Positions 9,060 through 18,263 of a DNA stretch of 64,000 bases are shown one piece after another. Under the pieces are notes generated by a model. That model made no database searches. It was not told where the DNA came from and worked only from the letters and a program-made list of their open reading frames with translations. The DNA is from Planotetraspora thailandica (GTDB lineage Bacteria > Actinomycetota > Actinomycetes > Streptosporangiales > Streptosporangiaceae). Position 1 is the first letter of the stretch. The number at the start of each line of letters is the position of its first letter. The stretch spans positions 1 through 64,000 of the forward strand of contig NZ_BOOR01000062.1 in assembly GCF_016863335.1 (NCBI RefSeq), written 5' to 3'. The position numbers were made by a program, and so were the translations under genes.

Positions 9060-10223
9060 TCAGGCCGCGGCGAGCTCGGCCACGAGCTCGGCGGCGCCGT
9101 CCATGGTGGTGACCACGCGGACCATCGGATGGCCGGCGTCGCTGAGGATGCGGTGCCCCAGTTCGGCGTTGTTGCCGTCGAGGCGGACGACGATCGGGCA
9201 CCGCGGCCCCTCCTCCCCGAAGGTCTGCAGCGCGGCGACGATGCCGTTGGCCACCGCGTCGCACGCCGTGATCCCGCCGAAGACGTTGACCAGCACGGCC
9301 CGCACGTCCGGGTCGGACAGGATGATCTCCAGCCCGTCGGCCATCACCTGTGCCGAGGCCCCGCCGCCGATGTCGAGGAAGTTGGCCGGCCGTACGCCGC
9401 CGAACCGCTCGCCCGCGTAGGCCACGACGTCGAGCGTGCTCATCACCAGGCCCGCGCCGTTGCCGATGACGCCGACCTGGCCTTCGAGCTTGACGTAGTT
9501 GAGGTGCTTGGCCCGGGCGCGCGCCTCCAGGCCGCCGTCGTCGGCGCCGTCGGCGAAGGCGGCGTGGTCGTGGCGGAAGGAGGCGTTGTCGTCGAGGGAC
9601 ACCTTGCCGTCGAGCGCCAGGACCCTGCGGTCGGAGGTGCAGGCCAGCGGGTTGACCTCGACGAGCAGGGCGTCCTCCTCGACCATGACCTCCCACAGGC
9701 GAACCAGCGTGGCGGCCGCGGCGTCGTGGACGTCCTCGGGCAGGCCGGCGCTCGCCGCCAGCAGCCGGGCGGTGTCGAGGTCGACGCCGGTCAGGGCGTC
9801 GATGGGGATGCGGGCCAGCGCGTGGGGCTTGGTCGCCGCGACCTCCTCGATGTCCATCCCGCCCTCGCTGGAGACCATCGCGAGGAGCGTGCGGTTGGCC
9901 CGGTCGACCAGGAAGGCCGCGTAATACTCCTCGAATCCCCCGGTGGCCTTCTCCACGAGCACGGTGTGGCTGGTATGGCCCTTGATGTCCATGCCGAGGA
10001 TGCGCCTGGCCTCGTTCTCCGCCGCGGCGGGCCCGGGCGCGAGACGCACCCCGCCGGCCTTTCCTCTGCCTCCGGTCTTCACCTGGGCCTTGATGACCAC
10101 CGGGGCCTTCAGCTCCGTCGCGATCAGGCGGGCTTCCTGCGCGGTGGCCGCGACCCTTCCTGGGGGGACCGTTATCCCGTGCCGTGCGAACAACTCCTTG
10201 GCCTGGTGCTCGTACAGGTCCAT
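9060..10223 (-). CDS. sucC: Succinyl-CoA-synthetase-type ligase, beta subunit
   Basis: The 387-residue protein has the ATP-grasp domain at the N-terminus ([32 protein letters not shown]) and the CoA-ligase domain with [10 protein letters not shown] near residue 285 and [11 protein letters not shown] near 315. The length equals typical SucC. The ATG at 10223 lies 7 nt after AAGGAG. An upstream in-frame extension would run into the operator region and is rejected. It is the first gene of the seven-gene glyoxylate operon, divergent from the oxalate-type MFS carrier, with two operator-like palindromes in the spacer. It may be a pathway paralogue and not the TCA-cycle enzyme. Confidence 0.88.
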   Translation of the reverse strand: MDLYEHQAKELFARHGITVPPGRVAATAQEARLIATELKAPVVIKAQVKTGGRGKAGGVRLAPGPAAAENEARRILGMDIKGHTSHTVLVEKATGGFEEYYAAFLVDRANRTLLAMVSSEGGMDIEEVAATKPHALARIPIDALTGVDLDTARLLAASAGLPEDVHDAAAATLVRLWEVMVEEDALLVEVNPLACTSDRRVLALDGKVSLDDNASFRHDHAAFADGADDGGLEARARAKHLNYVKLEGQVGVIGNGAGLVMSTLDVVAYAGERFGGVRPANFLDIGGGASAQVMADGLEIILSDPDVRAVLVNVFGGITACDAVANGIVAALQTFGEEGPRCPIVVRLDGNNAELGHRILSDAGHPMVRVVTTMDGAAELVAELAAA

Positions 10224-10248
10224 CGGGTTCTCCTTTAGGGGGCTTCGT

Positions 10249-10264
10249 AGACTGTATACCGTAT
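10249..10264. promoter_or_regulatory. Operator-like tandem motif (copy 1), ahead of the sucC-like gene
   Basis: Two overlapping 9-mers offset by 7 bp, AGACTGTAT and ATACCGTAT, match the core ATAC-n-GTAT (first copy one mismatch). A wider imperfect palindrome spans 10251-10269. The site lies 26 bp upstream of the glyoxylate operon start. The same arrangement recurs five more times in the island. Confidence 0.7.
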
Positions 10265-10311
10265 GTAGTCGACGCGGTCTAGGTCTCGACAGCGGCCGAT
10301 TCTCGGGATAT

Positions 10312-10326
10312 TCCATACAGTATGGA
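10312..10326. promoter_or_regulatory. Operator-like perfect palindrome (copy 2) over the MFS start
   Basis: TCCATACAGTATGGA is a perfect 7+1+7 palindrome containing the ATAC-n-GTAT core. It overlaps the ATG of the MFS gene at 10322, a position that would block transcription or initiation when occupied. Confidence 0.7.
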
Positions 10327-11626
10327 GAAAGCACAAGAGGTCCGAGACTGGCAGGGCCGCGCCTATCTCGTGGGCGACACGCCCCAGGACCTGATCAATC
10401 GGCCCAGGTCGTGGATGCTCTGGCTGCCATGGGCGGCGATGATCGCCATCGCTCCCCTGCAGTACGGCTACGCCGCCGCGCTGCCGGGCCTCCTCTCCTC
10501 CGCGGGCCGCTCGGTCGCCGGCGCGCTGGTGCCGCTGGCCGTATGGATCGTCTTCCAGGCCGTGGTCGCCCTCCCCACCGCTTATCTGGTGCGGGGCGGG
10601 CGTCTCGACGTGCGGGCCGCGCTGCGCGTGGGCGCCGTGCTCAGCGGCGCGGCGATGCTCACCGTGGCGTTCTCCGACGGAACGGCGGCGATCCGCACCG
10701 GCTACGCGCTTCTCGGCGGAGCCGGGGCCGGGCTCGTCTACGGCGTGTGCACCGAGACGGTCGCGCGATGGTTCCCCGAGCGCCCGGGCACCCACGTCGG
10801 CTTCGCCACCGGAGCCTTCGCGTACGGCGCCGCCCCCCTCGCGGTGGTCGCGGGCCTCGGCTCCGGCGGCGGCGTGAAGGTCGCGTTCGGCGTCTCCGGC
10901 GTGCTCGCCCTGGCCGTCATCGGCCTGGCCGCCCATTTCGTACGGCTCCCGCCCCGGCGCTGGTGGCCGCCACACCTGGACCCGCGCGAGCACGCGCTCG
11001 ACAGCCTCGTGCTGCGCAGGACCCCGCCGGCGCTGCGGGAGTTCTCCACCGGGCAGGCCCTGCGCACCGGGGCCTCGACGTGCCTGGCGGTGATCCTCAT
11101 TTGCGCGGGAGCCGTATCGATCTTCGACGTCGTCGCGGTGGCCACACTGGAGCGGCCGGTTCCGTGGGTGGCCCTCACCCTGCTCATCGCGCTGAACGGC
11201 GCGGGGCGGGCGTGCGCGATGCTCGCCTCCGAGCGGTTCGGCCGCAGGCGTGTGCTCAGCACGGTGCTGGCACTGCTCGCGGTGGGGCAGCTGCTCTTCT
11301 CCGCCGGCGTGGCGGCCGAGTCGGGCGGCCTGGTCCTGATGGCGGCCGTGTTCGCCGGTCTCGGCGGCGGCGCCTTCTATCCGCTCATCGCCAGTCTCGT
11401 GCGCGAATTCTTCGGCCAAGAGCGCACGGCCGAGATCCACAGCGTGGTCTACAGCACGAAGGCGGTCGCCGGGGCGCTCGGCGTCGCGGTGGCCTATCTG
11501 GCGATCACGTCGGCGAACCAGCCGACGGTCTTCCTGGCCATGGGGGCGGTGGCGATCGTTTCGCTCATCGTGAGTCATCGACTGCGCCGCCCCGGACGCC
11601 CGACTACGCTTCCGGCCAGCGTGTGA
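10322..11626 (+). CDS. MFS transporter, oxalate/formate antiporter type
   Basis: The 434-residue protein has about 12 hydrophobic segments, a cytoplasmic N-terminus, and a central loop rich in Arg/Pro near residues 205-245. [17 protein letters not shown] in the first helix and [19 protein letters not shown] in the late half resemble OFA-type carriers such as OxlT. With the surrounding oxalate and formate genes, exchange or uptake of oxalate, formate or glyoxylate is the likely role. The ATG lies inside a perfect palindrome (10312-10326), so tight repression is expected. No strong Shine-Dalgarno is visible, and a leaderless or later start is possible. Confidence 0.8.
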   Translation: MEKAQEVRDWQGRAYLVGDTPQDLINRPRSWMLWLPWAAMIAIAPLQYGYAAALPGLLSSAGRSVAGALVPLAVWIVFQAVVALPTAYLVRGGRLDVRAALRVGAVLSGAAMLTVAFSDGTAAIRTGYALLGGAGAGLVYGVCTETVARWFPERPGTHVGFATGAFAYGAAPLAVVAGLGSGGGVKVAFGVSGVLALAVIGLAAHFVRLPPRRWWPPHLDPREHALDSLVLRRTPPALREFSTGQALRTGASTCLAVILICAGAVSIFDVVAVATLERPVPWVALTLLIALNGAGRACAMLASERFGRRRVLSTVLALLAVGQLLFSAGVAAESGGLVLMAAVFAGLGGGAFYPLIASLVREFFGQERTAEIHSVVYSTKAVAGALGVAVAYLAITSANQPTVFLAMGAVAIVSLIVSHRLRRPGRPTTLPASV

Positions 11627-11654
11627 TCGGGTTCACAAACAGTGGCCAAGCGTT

Positions 11655-11670
11655 CAACTGTATGCTGTAG
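11655..11670. promoter_or_regulatory. Operator-like tandem motif (copy 3), ahead of the GntR gene
   Basis: CAACTGTAT and ATGCTGTAG overlap by 2 bp (7-bp offset), a degenerate form of the ATAC-n-GTAT tandem. It lies about 75 bp upstream of the GntR start, consistent with autoregulation. Confidence 0.55.
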
Positions 11671-11745
11671 GCGGTCTACGAGAAACAGTGATGGGAAGAA
11701 TGCGGCACTTGGCCGCACCCGTCGCCTCATTCTGGAGTGATGGAC

Positions 11746-12483
11746 ATGTTGCGGTCCGAATTGGCGAACCAGGGAGCCGCTCCCAAGATCGCGCGGCCCG
11801 TACCGCTGCGGGAAAGCGTCTTCGAGGCGCTTCTGGAGCTGATCCTCACCGGCCATCTCAAGCCCGGGCAGCACTTGGCGGAAAGCGAGCTCGCCGGCCT
11901 CCTCGGCGTCTCGCGCCAGCCGATCAGGGAAGCGCTTCAGCTGCTCAGCGGCGAGGGGTGGGTCGACCTCCACCCCGGCCACGGCGCCTTCGTGCACTCC
12001 CCCACCGTGCAGGAGGCCGACCAGCTGCTTGCCGTACGGACTCTCCTGGAGACCGAGTCGGCCAAGCTCGCGGCGCGTCACGCGACCAGCGAGGGCGTAC
12101 AGCGGTTGCGGGCGTTGTGCGCCCGCGGGCTGGCCGCCATGGAGGCCGACGACGTCGACGAGTCGGTCGCGGTCAACTCCGAGTTGCACGCGGCCGTGAC
12201 CGAGCTGTCGGGCAACAAGGTGCTGACCGAGCTGGCCGCCCAGGTGGCCAGGCGCGTCCGGTGGTACCACACGCCCGTGGCGCGCAAGCGGGGCCGGGCG
12301 TCGTGGATGGAGCACACCGAGCTGGTCGACGCCATCGCGGCGGGAGACGAGGAGCGCGCGGCCGACGTGATGCGCAAGCACACCGAGCACACGCGGCAGT
12401 CCTACCTTGAGCAGCGGGAGTCGGAGCCGGTCGAGGCGGCACCCGAGCCCATGCGGCGGCGCAGGCCCCGCTCGCCCAAATAA
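11746..12483 (+). CDS. GntR-family regulator (FadR/FCD subfamily), likely oxalate-island regulator
   Basis: The 245-residue protein has a winged helix at about residues 20-75 (AESELAGLLGVSRQPIREAL) and an all-helical FCD ligand domain with the metal-site pattern NSELH...H near residues 145-195 and HTELVDAI further on. FCD regulators typically sense small organic acids, which fits oxalate, glyoxylate or an acyl-CoA. GTG 11737 and ATG 11740 are alternatives. ATG 11746 has the best-spaced Shine-Dalgarno (CTGGAG). It follows the MFS carrier gene by 119 bp, with an operator copy in the gap. I infer that it binds the six ATAC-n-GTAT sites. Confidence 0.88.
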   Translation: MLRSELANQGAAPKIARPVPLRESVFEALLELILTGHLKPGQHLAESELAGLLGVSRQPIREALQLLSGEGWVDLHPGHGAFVHSPTVQEADQLLAVRTLLETESAKLAARHATSEGVQRLRALCARGLAAMEADDVDESVAVNSELHAAVTELSGNKVLTELAAQVARRVRWYHTPVARKRGRASWMEHTELVDAIAAGDEERAADVMRKHTEHTRQSYLEQRESEPVEAAPEPMRRRRPRSPK

Positions 12484-12519
12484 GAGACATTTCACATCTG
12501 GGCCGTTTCTTCTGAATGC

Positions 12520-12557
12520 GGCGGGCCGGCCGTGCTTTCCGCCGGCCCCGCCCTTTT
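12520..12557 (+). terminator. Intrinsic-type terminator after the GntR gene
   Basis: GGCGGGCCGGC at 12520-12530 pairs with GCCGGCCCCGCC at 12541-12552 (one bulge, 10-nt loop), followed by CTTTT. It lies 37 bp after the GntR stop. Confidence 0.7.
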
Positions 12558-12696
12558 GAATCCCTAATGCGCCGATCCGCGCGTTCTTCCCCGATTTGTT
12601 TTCACGGCCAAGGCCGATCGCGCATGCCCGCCCGAGGATTCGCCGGCCTGCGCCCGTTCCCTCGGACAGAATTGACATGGAATTCACGGGCGCTCC

Positions 12697-12720
12697 GTTT
12701 GGTTGAAACACCCCGGGTAG
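12697..12720 (+). promoter_or_regulatory. Stress-sigma (SigB-like) promoter candidate
   Basis: GTTT at 12697-12700 and GGGTAG at 12715-12720 are separated by 14 bp, the arrangement of actinobacterial SigB-type promoters (GTTT...GGGTA). It would drive the small gene starting 58 bp downstream. The rest of 12558-12777 holds no gene that I can support. Confidence 0.5.
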
Positions 12721-12777
12721 AGAATTTCAAATGGCCCGGAAATGGGGCCGGCAACAGAACCAGGAAGGAGAATCGCG

Positions 12778-12957
12778 ATGAAGGCGCTGGCGAACAGGCT
12801 TCGCAAGCTTCTGGACGAGCCGGTGGGTCATCCCGCGGACGGGCGGATGATCGGGCTCGGGCTGGCGGCGGCCATGCGCAAGCAGGGCTCCGCCGACGGC
12901 GTGGAGCGTTACCTCACGGAGTGGGCCGCCGATCGCAGGATCGACGTCTCCCGATGA
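12778..12957 (+). CDS. Small conserved-looking protein, 59 residues
   Basis: It starts at ATG 12778, 6 nt after a strong GAAGGAG site, which sets the start. The product is basic at the N-terminus (MKALANRLRKLLDEPVG) and contains a short hydrophobic stretch, MIGLGLAAAMRK. It has no cysteine or signal peptide. I do not recognise the family. It is preceded by a SigB-like promoter and followed at once by a strong bidirectional hairpin shared with terC, so it is a monocistronic, possibly stress-induced gene. The ribosome binding site and codon use argue that it is real. Confidence 0.65.
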   Translation: MKALANRLRKLLDEPVGHPADGRMIGLGLAAAMRKQGSADGVERYLTEWAADRRIDVSR

Positions 12958-12999
12958 CCACGGGCGGGAGGCTCCAACGAGGAGACCTCCCGCCCGTGG
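12958..12999. terminator. Bidirectional terminator hairpin between convergent genes
   Basis: CCACGGGCGGGAGG (12958-12971) and CCTCCCGCCCGTGG (12986-12999) form a perfect 14-bp stem with a 14-nt loop. The hairpin begins directly after the small gene's stop and lies 13 bp beyond the terC stop, so it can end transcription from both sides. No U-tract is present, as is common in actinomycetes. Confidence 0.85.
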
Positions 13000-13012
13000 C
13001 CAGGCCGGAACA

Positions 13013-13999
13013 TCAGTTGTCGACGGACACCTGGTCCTTTTCGACCTCGGCGCTCTTCTTGCTGTCGCTGCGCGACTTGAGCAGGCTGGCGACCGTGGTG
13101 ATGGCCAGCGTGCCGATGATGACGCCGAGGGACGCCGTGATCGGCACCTCGGGCGCCCACGAGACGCCGTCGTGATGGAGGGCCTCCAGCACGAGCTTCG
13201 CCCCGATGAAAGCGAGGACCACCGACAAGCCCTTGTTGAGATAGACCAGACGCTCCAGCAGTCCCCCCACGAGGAAGAAGAGCTGGCGCAGGCCCATCAG
13301 GGCGAAGACGTTGGCCGTGAACACGATGTAGGGCTCCTTCGTGAGGCCGAAGATGGCCGGGATGGAGTCCAGGGCGAAGAGGAGATCGGAGGTTCCGATC
13401 GCCACCATCACGATCAGCATCGGGGTGACCAGGCGGCGCCCGTCGATCCGGGTCGTCATGGCCGCACCGTGGTAGGTGTCGGTGGCCGGCACCAGGCGCT
13501 TGACCGTGCGGAGGGCGATGTTCTCCGAGAAGTCCGCCTCCTCCTCTTTCTCGGTGATGAGCTTGTAGGCGGTGTACGCGAGGAAGGCTCCGAAGATGTA
13601 GAAGAGCCAGTCGAACCGCGTGATCGCCTCCGCTCCCACCGCGATGAACAGACCCCTCATGACGAGTGCCAGCACGATTCCCGTCATGAGCACCTTCTGC
13701 CGGTACTGATGCGGCACCGAGAAGCGGCTCATGATGATCAGGAAGACGAACAGGTTGTCGACGCTGAGGGAGTATTCCGTGATCCAACCGGCGAAGAACT
13801 CCCCGCCGTGGGTGGGGCCGGCGATGAACACCATGCCCAAACCGAAGACCACCGCGAGCATCACGTAGAGGCTCACCCACCACACGCATTCACGGAACGA
13901 CGGCTGGTGCGGATTGCGTGAGATGAGGTAGAAGTCGATGGCGAAAACGGTAAGGAATACGCCGATCGTGGCCAGCCATACCCACACGGGCAGGTTCAT
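13013..13999 (-). CDS. TerC family integral membrane protein
   Basis: The 328-residue protein has about nine hydrophobic segments. Paired acidic signatures typical of TerC are visible: EYSLSVDNLFVFLIIM near residues 75-90 and IGTSDLLFALDSIPAIFG near 201-218. Members are linked to metal-ion export (manganese in several bacteria) or tellurite resistance. Its ATG overlaps the stop of the upstream membrane-protein gene by 4 bp, which is coupled in turn to the NRAMP-related gene. The acidic C-terminal tail is cytoplasmic. The gene is the last of its transcription unit. Confidence 0.88.
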   Translation of the reverse strand: MNLPVWVWLATIGVFLTVFAIDFYLISRNPHQPSFRECVWWVSLYVMLAVVFGLGMVFIAGPTHGGEFFAGWITEYSLSVDNLFVFLIIMSRFSVPHQYRQKVLMTGIVLALVMRGLFIAVGAEAITRFDWLFYIFGAFLAYTAYKLITEKEEEADFSENIALRTVKRLVPATDTYHGAAMTTRIDGRRLVTPMLIVMVAIGTSDLLFALDSIPAIFGLTKEPYIVFTANVFALMGLRQLFFLVGGLLERLVYLNKGLSVVLAFIGAKLVLEALHHDGVSWAPEVPITASLGVIIGTLAITTVASLLKSRSDSKKSAEVEKDQVSVDN

Positions 14000-14535
14000 C
14001 GTGCTCCTTTCTCTCCCTGCCTCATCGCCCGCCGCCGCTCACGCGCTCGCCAGAGGTTCTCGGCGTGCGCGATGTACCGTTCAAGCAGTTCGTGGGCCAC
14101 AGGGTTGTGACGCGCGATGCGCATGAACCAATGCGGCGCCAGGCGCTCGTGCAACCAGACGAAACCGATCGCGAAGCCGAGGCTCACGACCGCCTGGTAG
14201 GCGAGGAAGAACAGCAGTTCGTCCGACAACGCCACCCGTCCGAAGACGACGTGGCTCGTGACGGCCTCCTGGATGAGGCGGGCGAGCGGGAAACCGACCA
14301 GCCAGTACAGTCCCGCCGGGGCGAACACCCCTGGCTGGAACAGGCTCCGGCCGAGCAGGAAACCGTACCCCGCCCCGAGCAGGCCGAGGGGAACGGCCAG
14401 TGACAACGCGGAGACCAACGCCCAGGCCCCTGAGTTTCCCGCGAGGAGGGTCAGACCACCGGCCATGGCCCCCGCGATGACTCCGATCAGCAGCCCGGGC
14501 AGGGCCACCTCTGCGTGTAAACGGGCGCGATCCAT
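13996..14535 (-). CDS. Unrecognised membrane protein coupled to NRAMP-related and TerC genes
   Basis: The 179-residue product has about four hydrophobic segments in residues 10-130 (GLLIGVIAGAMAGGLTLLAG, LGLLGAGYGFLLG). It ends in a charged, Arg-rich cytoplasmic tail from about residue 135. Start and stop overlap both neighbours (TGATG with the upstream gene, ATGA with terC), so it is a genuine operon member. I do not recognise the family. A helper or subunit role for the adjacent transporters is an inference from coupling only. Confidence 0.75.
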   Translation of the reverse strand: MDRARLHAEVALPGLLIGVIAGAMAGGLTLLAGNSGAWALVSALSLAVPLGLLGAGYGFLLGRSLFQPGVFAPAGLYWLVGFPLARLIQEAVTSHVVFGRVALSDELLFFLAYQAVVSLGFAIGFVWLHERLAPHWFMRIARHNPVAHELLERYIAHAENLWRARERRRAMRQGEKGAR

Positions 14536-16037
14536 CAGTCGAGCACCACGCCGTACTTGAAGAGGCTGTAGAACAGCATCCCGAGGTAGAACACCGCGCC
14601 GAATCCGATGATCAGGTTCGTGTACAGCTTGGGCCGAATCGGCTTGGGCAGCATGCGGTTGTTCACCAGCAGGAGCGTGACGCAGTAAGCGCCCATGGCG
14701 AACGTCGACAGGAAGGCGAGGGTGTCGAGGATCGCGCCGGGGCCGTCCGCGGGGCCGAACAGCAGGATGAGGATGCCGAAGATGATGACGGCCCACAGGA
14801 AGCCGGCGTAGAGCTTGGAGATGCCGAACTTCTTGGCGCCTGGGACGAAGTGATAGGACATGTCCGCCTGACCCCGGGAGAAGGAGTCGAACAGACCGAG
14901 GGTCGCGTTCAATCCGATCAACGCGATGAAGCCGAGGAAGACCGCGCCGAGGACCGAGCTGCCCGCCGAGGAGAACGAGTCGGACATCGCGTTGAGCGAC
15001 GCCTCCCGGTCACCGGCGAGGATCAGCTCCTTGACGTTCGAGTTCTGCCGCGACGCCGCCTGGGCGAGCACGGTGAACGAGACCGTCACCAGCATCGTGA
15101 TGCCCCAGAAGAGCAGGAAGGCGTCGAAGGTGACCCAGCGCCGCCAGCCCTTCCACTTGCGCATCTCCTCGGGGTTGTCGGTGTCGAACATGAAGCCACG
15201 CGAGGGCATGGCCTCCTCTTCACCGGCGTGCCGCAGTCCGCGGATCTTCGGGATGTGGGCGCCCATGCCCGCGCCGGAGTCGCGCAGGTGAAGGGTGTAC
15301 CACATCTGCTGCATGCCCGAGGGGCCGGCGAAGGCGATCGAGCCGACGATGACGGGGAACCACGTCGGGGACAGCGCCTCATCCGGGATGTAGCCGAAGG
15401 CGAACATGCCGGTGATCGTGCTGGACAGGTCCTGCCAGCTGCCCACCATCGCCGCGATGATCGCGGTTCCGACGACCAGTGTGCCGATGAGGATGCTCAG
15501 CACGTTCTCGAGCAGGTTGTAGATGACCTTCGCCAGGCTGAACACGATCCCGACGAGGACGAGTCCTACGCAGGCCGTGACCACCCAGGGTATTCCGGTG
15601 ATCTTCTCGAAGGCCGCGGCGCCCGCCGACAGGTGCCCCGGCCAGATGTAGACGAGGATCGCCACCGCGAAGAAGAACCACATCAGCGGCTTGAAGACCC
15701 GGGCGGCGCCGAAGAAGATGCTCTCGCCCGTCGCCATGGCGTAGCGGGCCATCTCCAGCATGACCACGGCCTGGAGGGTGACGCCGATGAGGAAGAGCCA
15801 TCGGATCTCCGGGCCGAAGAGCAGGACCAGGCGAGGCCACATGTAGGACTCGCCCATGCCCACGCCGAGCGCGACCAGGAACACGGTCGGCCCGAGGATG
15901 TGCACCGAGGGTGGGGCGTCGGGTAACGGCCGGATGGGCATCGGCTCCAGCCGGCCCGCCTTCCACACTCGTTCTTCCTGCGCCGGCGTGGTGCCGGCCT
16001 GACCGGCCCCCGACGCCGGCGTTCTTGATGTCTCCAC
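14535..16037 (-). CDS. NRAMP-related (APC-fold) transporter with non-canonical metal site
   Basis: The 500-residue protein has about 11 hydrophobic segments and the overall pattern of the NRAMP family. The first helix carries GVGMGES (about residues 58-64) where metal transporters have DPGN. The sixth-helix region reads AFAGPSGMQQMW instead of the Met-Pro-His metal motif. The signature residues for Mn/Fe binding are therefore absent. It could carry a different cation or an organic anion. The start is GTG, 6 nt after AGGAGG. It lies 75 bp after the acyl-CoA ligase gene and is coupled to a small membrane protein and TerC. Confidence 0.75.
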   Translation of the reverse strand: METSRTPASGAGQAGTTPAQEERVWKAGRLEPMPIRPLPDAPPSVHILGPTVFLVALGVGMGESYMWPRLVLLFGPEIRWLFLIGVTLQAVVMLEMARYAMATGESIFFGAARVFKPLMWFFFAVAILVYIWPGHLSAGAAAFEKITGIPWVVTACVGLVLVGIVFSLAKVIYNLLENVLSILIGTLVVGTAIIAAMVGSWQDLSSTITGMFAFGYIPDEALSPTWFPVIVGSIAFAGPSGMQQMWYTLHLRDSGAGMGAHIPKIRGLRHAGEEEAMPSRGFMFDTDNPEEMRKWKGWRRWVTFDAFLLFWGITMLVTVSFTVLAQAASRQNSNVKELILAGDREASLNAMSDSFSSAGSSVLGAVFLGFIALIGLNATLGLFDSFSRGQADMSYHFVPGAKKFGISKLYAGFLWAVIIFGILILLFGPADGPGAILDTLAFLSTFAMGAYCVTLLLVNNRMLPKPIRPKLYTNLIIGFGAVFYLGMLFYSLFKYGVVLD

Positions 16038-16112
16038 CTAAATCCTCCTGGGGAGTTTGATCTTTCTAGTGCAGCCTTGAACGCCCCCTCAGTCGCCCCG
16101 AAAGCGGCCGGC

Positions 16113-18263
16113 TCAGCCGCTCAGCAAACCCGCGGCCCGGGCCCAGCGGTATTTCGCGCCGAGCACGGCCACCGGCTTCTCCGTCGTGTATGGATAAGCC
16201 ACCACGCCGTGTTCGAACAGGTAGTCGCACGCCTCCTCTACTTCCGTGTCGCCCGCGAGGGACGCGACCACCGGCTTCGTGTTGCCCTTCGCTCTCTCGT
16301 CCGCCACCACACGGGCGATCAGTTCCGCGAAGACCATTGGGGGGGTCACGATGGTGTGCCAGTAGCCGAGGACCAGTGCGTGGATGCGAGGGTCGGACAG
16401 GCCGAGCCTCACGGTGTTCTCGTAGGTGCTGGGGGGTTCACCTCCGGTGATGTCGATCGGGTTCCCTGCCGCCCCGAAGGGGGGGATGTAGGCGCGGAAT
16501 GCCTCGTCGAGATCCGGGGGGATCTCCATGAGCGTGAGGCCGTTGTCCACGCAGGCGTCGGAGAGCAGCACGCCCGAGCCGCCGGCTCCGGTGATGATGA
16601 CGACGTTCTCGCCCTTGGGGGTGGGCAGCAGCGGCAGCGACCGGGCGTACTCGAGCATGTCGTTCAGCCCGGGAGCCCTGACGACGCCGGCCTGGCGGAG
16701 GATGTCGTCGTAGACCTTGTCGTCGCCGGCGAGCGCGCCCGTGTGCGACCCCGCCGCCTTGGCGCCCATCGCGGTGCGTCCCGCCTTGAGCACGATCACC
16801 GGCTTGGTCGTGACGACCCGCCGGACCGCGTCGACGAAGCCGCGCCCGTCCTTGAGGTCTTCGAGGTGCATGGCGATGGCGTGGGTGTTGTCGTCCTGCT
16901 CGAAGAAGGTCAGCAGGTCGTCCTCGTCAACGTCGGCCTTGTTGCCGACGCCCACGATCGCCGACACGCCCATCTTCGTCGTACGGCTGAAGCCGAGGAT
17001 GGCCATGCCGATGCCGCCGCTCTGCGAGGTGAGGGCGACGCCGCCCTTCACGTCGTACGGCGTGCAGAACGTCGCGCAGAGGTTCTCCGGCGTGTAGTAG
17101 TAGCCGTAGATGTTCGGCCCGAGCATGCGCACACCGTGCCTGCGGGCGATCTCGACGATCTCCTTCTGGCCTTCGACGTTGCCCGTCTCGGCGAAGCCCG
17201 ACGGGATCATGACGGCGCCCGCGACGCCCTTGCGGCCGACCTCCTCCAGGGCGGCGGCCACGAACTTCGCGGGGATCGCGAACACGGCGACGTCGACCTC
17301 ACCCGGCACGTCGGCGATGCTGGGGTAGGCGGGGAGGCCGAGGATCTCGGGGGACTTGGGGTTGATCGGATAGATATGCCCCTTGTAGCCACCGTTGATG
17401 AGGTTACGCATAACCGAATTGCCGATTTTTCCGGTCTCGCCGGAGGCGCCGATCACAGCCACCGAACGCGGCTTGAAGATCCGGTTCATGGAGGTCAGGA
17501 TCTGCTCGCGCGGGAGCCGTACGGGCTCCTCGACCGGCCCGGAGGCCAGCAGGATGCGCACGTCGGCGGCGATGGCGCCGTCGGCGGTCGCGAAGACCGG
17601 GTTGAGGTCGATCTCGGTGATCTCGGGGAAGTCGCCGACCAGGGCGCCGACCCGCTGGATCATCGCCGACAGGGCGGCCCGGTCGGCGGGGGCGGCGCCA
17701 CGGGCGCCCTTGAGCACCTCAGCGGCCTGGATGTCGTCCAGCATCCCGGTCGCCTCCGCCTCGGTGAGCGGGGCGAGGCGGAAGGTCACGTCCTTGAGCA
17801 CCTCGACGAGCACGCCGCCGAGGCCGAAGGCCACCACCTTGCCGAACGTCGGGTCGGTGACGGCGCCGATGATGACCTCGTGGCCGCCGCCGACCATCTG
17901 CTGCACCTGGACGCCGTCGATCACCGCGTCCGGGTTGTACGCGCCGGCCGACGCGATGATCTTCGCGTAGCCGTCGCGCACCGCCTCGGGGGTGGCGAGG
18001 CCGACGAGCACGCCGCCCGCCTCGGTCTTGTGGAGGATGTCCGGGGAAACGATCTTGAGGACGACGGGCAGGCCCATGCGGATGGCCAGTTCCACCGCCT
18101 CGTCCGCGGAGGTGGCCAGGCCCTCGCCGGGGGTGGCGATACCGTACGCGTCGCAGATCAGCTTGCCCTCCGGGGCGGTCAGCCCGGTGCGGCCTTCGGC
18201 CCTGGCTTTCTCCAGGACTTCGCGCACCGCTTGACGATCCGGAGTGTGGGGGGTGATCGGCAT
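16113..18263 (-). CDS. NDP-forming acyl-CoA ligase, fused beta-alpha form
   Basis: The 716-residue protein joins an ATP-grasp domain (about residues 25-235, with KIVSPDILHKTEAGGV) to a CoA-binding domain (about 258-360, AVIGASGETGKIGNSV) and succinyl-CoA-ligase-like domains with SQSGGIGMAI, the histidine loop GSHTGALAGDD and TGAGGSGVLLSDACVDNG. It belongs to the acetate-CoA ligase (ADP-forming) family. Its ATG directly follows the CoA-transferase stop, so they are co-translated. In this context it may activate oxalate or recover ATP from formyl-CoA or another acyl-CoA. The substrate is not readable from sequence. Confidence 0.88.
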   Translation of the reverse strand: MPITPHTPDRQAVREVLEKARAEGRTGLTAPEGKLICDAYGIATPGEGLATSADEAVELAIRMGLPVVLKIVSPDILHKTEAGGVLVGLATPEAVRDGYAKIIASAGAYNPDAVIDGVQVQQMVGGGHEVIIGAVTDPTFGKVVAFGLGGVLVEVLKDVTFRLAPLTEAEATGMLDDIQAAEVLKGARGAAPADRAALSAMIQRVGALVGDFPEITEIDLNPVFATADGAIAADVRILLASGPVEEPVRLPREQILTSMNRIFKPRSVAVIGASGETGKIGNSVMRNLINGGYKGHIYPINPKSPEILGLPAYPSIADVPGEVDVAVFAIPAKFVAAALEEVGRKGVAGAVMIPSGFAETGNVEGQKEIVEIARRHGVRMLGPNIYGYYYTPENLCATFCTPYDVKGGVALTSQSGGIGMAILGFSRTTKMGVSAIVGVGNKADVDEDDLLTFFEQDDNTHAIAMHLEDLKDGRGFVDAVRRVVTTKPVIVLKAGRTAMGAKAAGSHTGALAGDDKVYDDILRQAGVVRAPGLNDMLEYARSLPLLPTPKGENVVIITGAGGSGVLLSDACVDNGLTLMEIPPDLDEAFRAYIPPFGAAGNPIDITGGEPPSTYENTVRLGLSDPRIHALVLGYWHTIVTPPMVFAELIARVVADERAKGNTKPVVASLAGDTEVEEACDYLFEHGVVAYPYTTEKPVAVLGAKYRWARAAGLLSG

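Noticed and set aside
9031-9696. N-terminal extension of the sucD-like gene into the sucC-like gene
   Set aside because: The extra residues are antiframe read-through. The canonical SucD start [15 protein letters not shown] at 9030 has its own ribosome binding site.
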